Source of the DNA: Phoronis australis
Lineage: Eukaryota > Phoronida > Phoronidae
DNA: 42,252 nt
Direction: 5' to 3'
Assembly (NCBI GenBank): GCA_002633005.1
Contig: NMRA01000172.1
Coordinates: 77,977-120,228, forward strand
A model generated the notes under the pieces. It was not told the origin of the DNA. It saw only the letters and a program-made list of their open reading frames with translations, and made no database searches. The position numbers and the translations under genes are program-made. Positions 21,479 through 33,400 of this stretch are shown here, in pieces. Numbering within the stretch: the stretch's first letter is position 1; each line of letters starts with the position of its first letter.

Positions 21479-24400
21479 CTGTTTAGTGAAATAAAAAGTG
21501 AAAAATAATCAACAAGAATGTTCATTTTGTACACACTCAACAAATCTTTAATTTAGGTAGCCCTTTCTGTAATAATGTCATGTCTACATTAATGTGGACA
21601 TTTCATAGTATTTTTCAGTCAGTGTGCAATAAACATGCCTTTTGTCAAAAAATAACTTTCATTTACTACCATAAAACTAAAGTGTAAATGGAATGCCATT
21701 TTCAAAAGAATTCATGTTTTTCTAAGTTTGAATAATGGCTAACAAGGATTTTTGTAATAGCATAATAAACTATCTCTACAAAATCAAGCAACAAGTCATG
21801 GTTTAAGAAATACTAAATTCAATCTCAAACATCCAAATCAATGTAACTGGTACGTCAGCCAATCATTCAAAAATGCATAAAAATAATGGTAATTTTGGCA
21901 AAAAATAATTGCCGACATTGACCCTTTTTATTTTTTAAACTTAATGCTTTTACATTGTTATCAAGATATTGTCAGATAGCAGCTACAGTGCAGTATTCAA
22001 CAATGACAAAACATTGACATAGTGCTACAGAATTATCTTCTATGAAAACAAAATTTCACTTTTTCACCATATTGTGTTCTAAATTGACAAAATTTTAGTA
22101 TAACCCAACTTGAAAAGTACTGACCATCCCAACTGAACGACTTGAGTAACTCCTGCACATCCCCATTGCCAGAGTCACAGTCTTCCGCTCTGGCCACAAG
22201 ATCATTTAGTTCACTCTGACTCTCTTCATCAGCTAAAGTAAATTAAAAATGCACGTCTCAATCTCTGGTGTCATACAACAAAAATATCAAAGAATTAAAA
22301 AATTCCAACCAAATTTGCTGATTAACCATTTCACAAATTAATAATTTTGTTAATGAAAACATCGATGGATATAAACCTGCTTAACATGTGCTGCTACTTG
22401 CTATCATGGAGATTTCACAAATTCATGTTACCTAGTTGCGTGTCAATTAATATTTCATTAAAAATAACTGAATGAAAACTAATACACAAAACGAATAACA
22501 ACAAATAACAGATATTAAAAATACCTTAAGGCCTAATTACATTGTCACAGCATGTAAGTAACGCTGAAAGTTAAGTTCACTAATTATGAATGAAATCATG
22601 TATTACAAAGTACCCTGGGTTTAAGAAGCTTACACAAAACTAGTTTATTATGACAGCAATGTTTACAATTACGTAAATCTCAAGATGTACAGTACTAAGT
22701 GAATGCAATCTATGTTTGACTGGTGACCCCGATGGCTCAGTGAACAAGAGCATCCTGTACAGTTACCAGAAGGTCCCGGGCTCGAGTCCTGATCGGGAGT
22801 AGATACCTTCAGTTTTCAGACTTATGTTCATAAGGTCACATGATGTGGCCAACAAATGGCGTGCTGATCAGACTTGAAAATAATTAATGTTATGCTATAT
22901 TGGTTGCTTACATTGAGAAGTGGACACACAGAACTTGATGACATCTTTCAGTCGTTTCACAACCATATCACCTGACGATTGTTTACGAGGTGGTTCCTCT
23001 ATGGCACGACTCTCTACAGTATTAGACCTGGTGAAAAAGCAGAGTTAGAAATGAGCACAGTAAAAGGAAGAACAATTGCTCCGACTATTGAGGTTCACTG
23101 AAAAATGCTTGAGCAAAATGAGAATCCAAAAGGTAAATTCCTACATAACCAAAGAATATCTTTAATAACTTTTTAAGCATTAATAACCCAATTTCAAAAA
23201 CCATCGATGACCACACAATCTTATCGTGTGCAAAAATAATGTCAAGATGTTGGTAATCACATGATGGCATTTTTTCTAAAAGTGCGATTGTTCATGGAGG
23301 TTGGCGTATTTTTCATGAACATGAATTTTTTTGCATTAAACTTGCAAATTCCCTAGCTTTATGCTATTAGCTACAAAAGCATGCCTGTGATTTTTCTAAT
23401 AAGGCCTTATAGCTTGAAACATTCACTGTCAAAAATAGCGACATCAACATGAAATAAACGAAGTCTTGATTTTTGACAAGTCAAGCTCCAAATCACACAG
23501 GAGGTCTAGATGTGGAAAGTACTTGCCGAAGACAAGTAATAATTTATCCCACATAATGAGCTATACATTCTACAAAAAACATGAAAACATCCAGATTTCT
23601 TTGTGCTTGATGTCGGCCATCTCTAAGTAGCCCAGTGGATCAAACTCCAAATAATGAGCTTACAAAGAGCATTGCAGAATTCCCGTCATATTTTCCTGCC
23701 GAATTATAACCTCCCACAGGAAATAACAGTTGCTGTTTATACAGTATGACTTATTACAGCCTTGTATTGGAGGAAAAATAGTTTTATGGGTCTACTATTA
23801 CAACTTTAAACTTTGTTTAAGAAATTTGATACTCAGTAACAATAAGGTAGCCAACACCTTGTAAACAACCAAACATCTTCAAGAAAAGTGGTCACCTTCT
23901 GATCTGTCGTTACAATGACGTAAAACTAAAGGCTGACAAATAAAAATACACCAAATACTGAATGCTTTAAGAACGCACAAAGATATTCCAGAATTGACAT
24001 TATCAAAAGTTTTATGAAACCTACTGTTTTTGGCCAAGCCCAATCTTCCTCAAACAAACCACTTAAAAAATAACGTGGCTTTCGCTTCTTGAATAGCAGC
24101 ACTGCACATGGGTGAATTTGGGATGGCCTAAAATACATTGTCAGCATCTTGTATTTAGGATTTATGTGAATGCCTGCCCCCAATACAACCTAGATTGGCC
24201 AGTGCAACATGAGGAATAAATACGACTCCTACAGTGAATCTAAACTTGGTATACCTGCTCTTCCTCTTCTTCAGTATTGGGTTATTGGCAGTCTTGAGAG
24301 GTTTGAGTGACAACTGAATATCAGGCATCCTCATGTTAGTCAGCTGCCTAGAGTGGCTCTCTCGTGCATCTTCTAACATATTCTGTGAGAATACGAAGGG

Positions 24401-27400
24401 ATGTCAGTAAGTGTAAAATGCAGGTTTGGCTTCAAGTGCAAATTTTTGACTTAAGCAGGTTCAACACAGTTTGGAGTGATCAGACTCTTGTTTTGGTTCT
24501 ATAGGTTTTGTTTACTAGCAGACAGCACTTGATTGACACAACTTAGAGGTCAGGTCATTGATTTGCTTACAACAGAATACATGATAACTTTCTAGAAGGT
24601 TCCAGTATATCAATGATTGACACAGATTTATAGTCTTGAACATTCTAGAGTGGGCAGATCTTTACAAGTTCTACAATGTGTTTGAATTGGTGAAAAGTTC
24701 CAAAACATTATAAGAGACTATACTCAGACACAAGTTAGTCTCAGACATGAGTTAGTGAGAGTCAGTTACAATTACAAAGTCATCAGGTTACAGAATCAGC
24801 AGTTAAAGTATAGATCAACAGAGAGCCAGCAATAGAGACAGCAGATTATTGAATCAACGAGTGTAACAGTTGCTGGAGGTGTCTCATAAATTCATCACAA
24901 GTCAAGGCTTCGTAGCACTGGCCGGAGCATAGAACAGATATTACGTCGGATGTTTTGTTTCTGTTCACTTGGTGAACATACGGTCACGATTAATAAAAAT
25001 GATGAACTCAAACCAGTCTTTGGCCTATCATCGCACCGAAAACTATATTAGTACTGGTCAGTAACCACCTGCGCCCACCCATCCGAATGAGCGAACATGA
25101 CAGTCATTTTATGACATTTGCATGACGACAACCATGACCGCCATAAACCCTCGATATCACCAACACAGATCAAAGTTACGTTTACATTATATGTGGAGTA
25201 AAGAAATCATCGCTTTGACTCCAATGGATGAAATTTGAAGCATGGTACATAACTGGCATACGACTGAGTCGGGATGCTGCACAATGACTGCAGAAACACT
25301 CAACAATGGAATAGATTGATATCTGAAATTGGAAAATGGTGCCATCTGTTGTCGAGTTCGATACTTAACTTACTTTATCTAAAATAATGGCTGGAGACTG
25401 AAGCTGGGTATCTGGTGCGTTATCTAACCATGGATGACTCAGTAGATCTTGTATAGACATTCTTTGACTGGGATCTACATTTAACAACCTGAATAAAATA
25501 ATACTTTAATTGGTGATGTAAACAATAAAGAATGTTTCACAACTTTTCAGGCCAACACGAGATTGACACAATCCACAAACAGATAACAGAAAATGATCAC
25601 TATCAATCACAGAAAGTAGGTAGTTGCAGTTAAAAAGGCAGAATTCATTGCAGTTCTCTTCAAATGTGGCTGTAATTGGGGAATTTAGAAGAATTTTGAG
25701 AAGAAATGAGCAAGAGAGACATGATGGAACATTCAGTTTGGAAAGTGTCACAATGTCATGCGTGTTTTGCAAACATATAAAATTAAGGCAGTCGGTGAAC
25801 GAGAGAAGTTTTGAAACTTTTCAAGATCTCTTTAATTGTTGCATGCTTATAGACTTTCATCAGTTGTACTCATAATTTATGTTTCCTTCACCTTCTGTCT
25901 CTTTCAAGAAAAAAAATCAGAATTATTGAAATAGCACAATTTTAGTGTGTTTGATTTATATGTTCCATACTTCATTTTTATACTTTAATATCTCAAAAAA
26001 ACATGTCAACTTTTGTCCAAAATCCCAGACAGCAACATGCCACCATGCATCTATCTAGTACCTTTTAACGACATCCTTGGCTTGCTCTGATATGTGGCTC
26101 CAATCTTCAGCTGGGAACTGGTACTCTCCTGCCATGATCCTTTGTTTCATATCACATGTCATTTGTCTGCTGGGAGTCTCTGAGTAAAATGGAGGGTACC
26201 CGCACAACATTATGTATACAATGACTCCCAGGCTCCACATATCACAACTCTGTAATCAGTAAAGCAGACAATTAACAAGCTTGTCTACCGTGTTGTACTA
26301 TGGGAAATGTTTATGTTGAAACCCGCACTACATTTCTTCTATTAAATGATGTAGTTTTAGGCCTCAGATTATGTCATATGCCAGTCTATCAGCAAATGTT
26401 TAACACGGGAGTATTGTATTATGATTATCCACTTCAAACTACCAACTATAAAGGCCCTTTCACACTAACTTAACTCCGGTATGAGGGGAGCGTCGATGTA
26501 AACTGTGCACTTAGTTGAACTGTTCATATCGCCTTTGGTAGTTAACGGACTTTGAAGTACACCACAGGTGATGCTGTCATCATCAAAGTAATCGCGATAG
26601 TTGACCGATCATACTGCGTCTAAGCATCAATACTCTGCCCTAAATCCACCTGTTTACTGCGAAGTTAACTGGCACTGTCAACTTCAAACTAAGACCAAAG
26701 TTAACCGTTCACACTGATCACAACTCCCCAAAACATTGATGGGTTGTTGTTAGTATGAAAGGGTGCTTGGTCTCCAGTGAAGCAAAAAATCTCCAACTTG
26801 TATAATATATACATGACAACGTTTGTTTTATTTTATTATACAAACTGCATTTACCTCTTTCAAATGTGTGTAATATGTTAATACTAACTTAGGAGACTCT
26901 AGAAGATACAAAGTGTGCCTTCAAGGAGTACCACTAACAATTTAAAAGACTTGAAAGGAACAAGGGTCAACTCTAGATTTTTACACCAGGTTGCACTAAT
27001 GTGCATCGCACAATTGCAGTTAACACTGAATACAATATCCTTCCTAATCACCACCCATAGTGTTAAAAGTGTTTCCAACATTTTTGCGCAGGACAATTAA
27101 AACCAAGTGGCATTCCTTGCTTGCACTTGCAGCAGACTTAAACTATTCAATCAGTATGGTTTAGGTATCCACAAAAATTTGCATTCAGCAGATAATTCTG
27201 CAGCTTTTGATATTGAAATGTATCAAATCTTTATGAGTAGGACATAGTATATAACTGGCTTTAATGTAAAATGAAATGACACCGACTATAGATAATGACC
27301 TATAATGTCTCCAGAGAATACAGTAATTAAATGAAATTAAGTTAAATTGCTTATATTATGAATATGTCAGTTGAGTTCTGAGGCATATTCAGTGACTAAT

Positions 27401-30400
27401 CCAAGTTCCAGGCAAAGAATAATGACCTATCAAAAAGTCCACAAATAAACTCAATTCGTTATCTTTGAGGGATGAGTACAATACAATCTCACAATTTAAA
27501 TATCAAAAAGCTTGAACAAAATTAAGTACAAAAACTGATCATTTTATTTCACCAGAGCCTTTAACATTGTTGTGAGTGTTCAAAGTTTTTTTAAAACATT
27601 GTATGATGCTAGCTATGACGCAGAACTTCAACTAAAAACATTTATTTGATGCTAATTTTTGAGACTTAACTTGTTGAGATTTTTAAAAAACCCGCATTTT
27701 TGATTTTCGGTGTCTTACTTTGTCATACGTGTATGGATGTCCCACATTATATATTGACTGGCATGCTGACTGTTGTCTTTGTGCCTCTAAGACCTGAAAC
27801 AACAGAGCAGTAATTGGCAGGGTTAACATGGTTTCGAAATGATCTCACAATACTACAATTACTGTTTTTGGCCAGGCAGGCAATAATATAAAGTCAATGG
27901 AATTAATTAGTACCCACATTGCACAACATACTTAGGAATGGCGTTGTTGATGGGAATTTTTGTTAATCACAAAGAGTCGTACTGTCTAGAAAGAGTGACA
28001 TCATGGTAATGTCTAGGTCCGCGTGCTACAATGGATGTCTCATGAAATACAGAACATATTAAAGCCAACATTATTATTCATATATTTTAATGAACCATGC
28101 ATTAATGGCAAGTTACTGTCAAGTTATACATGTAAATAAAACAGTAACACTATACCATCTCCTATTTAGAATGTCAAAAATTAATAAAGCACGACAAATA
28201 TAACAAGACAGAAATCCAAGCCATTTATTGAAAAGGGTGAGCAAACACTCAGGATATCTGTTGTGCTCCATAACTAGGTGTTAAGTCTAGTCAGTGTAAA
28301 TGGCATTAAGGTATATAAAGTTTCAATACACACAGACCAATATAACAAAGTTTGAAGTGAGATGTAAGTGGCAGGTATGGAAGACACCTACACACACAGT
28401 CAAATCTTTGCACTCAAAATCAAACTCACCATTATTTTTGACATTCTCTCTTCTACTGTGATGCAAACTCAAGGTAACTGTTTATCACTCTCTGATACAG
28501 TTCACTGTTGTTAACACAGATGAAGTTCTAGTCCAAGTTTGCACTTGATGACCTCTATACTCCAGCTACAAACTCGAGATTTCAAGAAAGCAAACTTGTA
28601 GCTTGAATGCTGTGGCCATCAAGTTAGTGCAAACTTGGGTTGGACAGTCATCTAGGTAAACTATAATACTCTTCAGCACACAAAAATATGCATTTAATAT
28701 CTTGACTTTGCTCAAAAATTGATCAAAAAGTACAAAAAAACATTTCAAGTTCCTGGTGTAAATGATAATGTGAACAATCGTTCAATCCTTGCGGTGCTAA
28801 GGCATGGAAAAGTGTGGCATAACTTATAATTTGAACAAACGTTAAATACCTGCGGTGCTACATAATATGGTGTGAAGTGTGGTGTCATCAGGTTTCCCTC
28901 ATCAACTTTTGCAAACCCAAAATCCGACAATTTCACAGCAGCATCCTGAAAAATAGATAGGGTAAACACATTACAATGACATCTCTATACAGCTAGACAG
29001 GCATGCCAATTAACAAGGTACCTGTTAGTTTTTATCCAAATAACAAACAATAGGATAAATCTATAGCACATTAGTTCAACTTTTCAAATCTTTTACTATA
29101 CCTCTAAGTTGTCCTTCAACAGCAAATTTTCAGGTTTCAGGTCTCTGTGAGCGATGTTCAGTGAATGACAGCGATGAATTGCAGCACCAATCTAGCAGTA
29201 CAAAATCTGACATTAAGTTCTTTGAACAAACTACACATCGGCGGTCATCAGAATACAAACCGGGTTTACTACTTCTAGTTCATCATGTAGCTTCCATGAG
29301 AAATAAGGTTTCCAAAAATATGGGTCCGTTCCACTGACTTAAGTTCATTTTTGTCTCAACTTCTAAACTCTGAAACTATCACATTCGGTAAGTCGAACTT
29401 AAAAACAAAACTTAAGTCAAAAATTTAAGTCAAACATATGATCACTTTCTTGGAACGGACTTAAGAAAAACTGAAGTTTTACCTTAAAATTGACCCAAAT
29501 TTAAGATTTGTCTTAGCCAAGTCAGTTTTCTTGGAACAACCCCAGGTTTCAAAAAATTCTTCAGACTGGGACACTCTATTGCAGACAGGTGAAATTTTGC
29601 TTTGTCAAATTTCTCAACAAAAATATAACCAATTCAGTTTGAGTTCATGTATAAATATTCAACAGTATGGGAATGACTGCATAGTCAACAACATGGGGAG
29701 GATGGCAAGGAGTTTATCAAAACACAGAATGTACTATACCTGCTTTGCAAAGTGTGAAGCTTTCCTCTCTGTAAAACATCTTTGTTTACTGATTCTATCA
29801 AACAACTCACCACCGTCCATTAATTCCATTACAACCAAAAGTCGAGCCCTGTAAACATATGAACAATAAACGAATGAAATTCTGATAACTAAATCTAAAA
29901 CGTGAATAAAAACTTCTAGGATCATTAGCTGTTAGTACGTGAAAAAGTATTTTAGAAAAAGTTTCGTTATCTTCAGGAACAAAACCATGGATCAGCAGAC
30001 ATTAATGAAATCTTTAACATAATACAACAGAAGTCAACTACATGTTTGAAGCTTCTTGTAATTTTTTTTCTGCAGCCTAAGTGCAAGCCATTTCAGTTTA
30101 AAAAAGCATCGTATACACCTGTACAAACAGTTGCAGTTTAAGAGAGTTTTGTTTTTAGAACACAATTACAGTCAATGAAAACTTAATATAAACAGCTATG
30201 GTGAACTGCTAATGAAGTTCAGCCATAGATAATGATCATGGAACATTTTTGGGAAAATTAGTCATACCAAATGCTAACAAAAAATAATTTAAAATCCAAA
30301 AACATAATTTACCAGATTCCAACACAATGAACGCACAATGCCATCATCTTCAAATCTGTCAACACATACCAATCAAGCAAAGTCCACAAAACCAAGGAAG

Positions 30401-33400
30401 TCACAAGAAAATAATAATTCATTGCCATCAACCAATGCATGAGCGCCAAATTTCAATACCAACAGCACCAGTAAAATCCTTTGAATGCAGCAAAGTAGTG
30501 TACTAGTAAATATTTACAACAGCAGCACAATGTATATATAGACATTGATTACGTGAATCAGCACTAGACAGCTGATAAATTGTTCCAGAATGAACCAAAA
30601 CATTTTTTATTATTACGCTCACCTCGGCAAAGACTCTCCAGGAAATTGCACGTCATTAGCGTAGACGTCATACACTGTGACTATGTTAGGGTGACCGCTA
30701 CATAGAATATGAAGTCTAACTTCCGTCCTAGCTTTTGGCCGATCTAGTAAACACTTGAGAGCATACCGGCACTTTGTAACTTTGTGACTGCAAGGTCTGA
30801 AAATGTGAAGAGTGGATTTTGATGTACGCATGAATGTCAACACTCAACTGACTCAACCTATTGACTTTTGAGAAAGTATGGAAGTCACTGAAACATTCAC
30901 ACTGTGGACAGGGTTACCAATTTACGGTGAAAAAATCTTTAATTTGTTGACAAAAATAATGGCTAAAATTGCCATATTTCTATTTTTCAGATGCTCACGT
31001 TGTTGCAAATGTTCAAATTTTTACCAAATGCTGTTTGGTAATAGCTATGCCATGCAAACCATGCTAAAAGCAAAGTAAATTAAACTGTTGAGAAATCTGA
31101 TAAAATTAAATTTCAGCTGTCCGCCGTATTGAGTCCCAAAACGAAAGAATTTTTACAGTAATGTTATTTTGTTATTTCAAGTGATAGCATACCATGGTGA
31201 TAACCAGTAATACCACTGTTCTGTTTTAATCACCTCATCTATAGCAAAACACAAACAAATCTGAACAATAATACAGTATAAGACACAGGAAAACATTTGT
31301 TCTGACTTCCTGAATTTTCAGCATGATTAAGAGCATCTAACCCACAATTTGGGAGAAAATGGACAGAGTAATGATTAATTAATTTACCTTAAAAATTCTA
31401 TTTATACATAAAATCGTGATACTAACAGCACCCATTCAGGTAAATGCAAAAGTCATTTATTAAAGTTTAACAACAGAAAACTGATGGAGTAGGAATTAAG
31501 CCATTGCAAATACCGGTACTTTGACAACAGAAAATTCAGTGTTGGCAATTAGCTGAGCATAGGCATAGACCCGAACAGATATGGTAATACATTGATAACT
31601 ATATTCAACAACTATTTTCAAGTTCACAAACCTAACTGGACCACTAATTCCTGTTCCAAGTTTTTCATTCCACTGCACAACATAGTCTTCAAGGATTGAA
31701 TACGTCTACAAAAAACAACACCAAACATTAAAAGTTCACATCTTCAGACTGTGTAATTGAATTAATGGAAACTACAAACAATCGGTTAATGTCTCTATAG
31801 CGAGACAGAAGCACTGCAGGTTAATAATGTTGTATTTCCTGAAGTGTGGACAGAAAAACCTTACAGTAGCATATCCCAGTACAACAGATATTCACTTTAA
31901 AATAATATGCAATATGATCTAAGGATGGAGTGCGGCTCACAGCGGCCATAACTAAAGCAGACGTGGAAGTGAATTTTGTATTTTGCGGTCCAGACAGATT
32001 CTGGAGCAGAATCACCTTCCCAAAAACAGCACAACTGAGGACAATGACATTGATGTAACACAAATATACTTTTATTTGAAAGGTCACCATACACATTAAG
32101 ATTTTGCTTTGAAATTTAAAGTTGTTATAGAAGTCTCTGTCCATTAAACCAATGCCAACAGAAAGTCTTCACACCATATGTAGGTCACAAGAATATCCCA
32201 GCATGCATTCTAAAGGCATGGATAAACTTGGAAGCCCTCAGATTCAGTTTGGCGGTTTCCAGGTTCATGACCACACAGACAAAAAATGGAAGCGTTTGGA
32301 ATGAATGAGACGTTAGGACCCGTGTATGAGCCAAACACAAACAGTGTTCACTGAGCATATACACAAACAGTGTTCACTGAGCATATACAAAAACAGTGTT
32401 CACCGAGCATATACAAAAACAGTGTTCACTGAGCATATACACAAACAGTGTTCACTGAGCATATACACAAACAGTGATCTTGGTAGTCAGTGATGTAACG
32501 ATCAGCTCTATCCAGCCCAAGAACAGAATTGGTACGCTCGCAAGTTAAAAGAGTCCATAAACATCAGCACTCAGTGCGCTCTCTTGAACCGGGACCGAGG
32601 TCTCCACTTACCTCCCGTGTATTCGAACATTCTTAACTAACGAAAGGCGGGAAACTCCTCACTCATTGATAAAGACCTGGCGGACCAGGATGAAACATCT
32701 GTACCCAATCTACAACGTCTCTAAGTAAGTGATATCTTATACTGCAATGCCTCTAGAGACTAATGACCAACCTATTCTCCAGACATCTGAACTGATCCGC
32801 GCGCGTTTCATTGCCTCCTGCCTGATGATCGCAAACACACTAGGCACAACATCTTAATTCAGCCTCAGTCTCATTTCCTGCCCTCCCAAGAGCTGTTTAG
32901 TGAGCCGGTGGCATTCGATCGTCAGTGAAATCAATGTTGACGAAATGCCGGCAACAAACACGGAGTAGTTTCATGGCCTCATACTTGGTATTAACGGCGT
33001 ACTTTTCATTCTTCACTACCACGAGTCACTCCCGAAGCATATTGTGGGCTCTCGAAGAAATTGAAAAAATGATATACCAGTTTTCTTCGCAGCTTCGTAG
33101 TTCACACAAGCAGGAACGATATACCACACCATAATGGCACTCACTCTGCAGAAGACCCAGTGATGTCACTGCGTCGTTTCTCACCTTCCTCACTGGTTAA
33201 CGCGACACCTCTCGGCGAGGCTAGATCCACCGTATACGAGGTGATGTGGATATAGACCAATTAAGATGGTAAAAAGACTAATTAAATCGGATGTCATTCT
33301 CCTTTAAAATATGCTTTAAATACATCGAGGGCCTAGCTCCTAAGCCCAGTGTCCCTTAGGCAATGACCATCGCCTCTGTTGGCCCGAACCAGAGGCGATG

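Noticed and set aside
30787-30796. Alternative acceptor nine bases inside MAPKAPK5 exon 3 (CTTGCAG|T)
   Set aside because: It keeps the frame but removes three residues relative to the family between the glycine loop and the ALK lysine; the upstream TTTTCAG acceptor gives the exact expected length.
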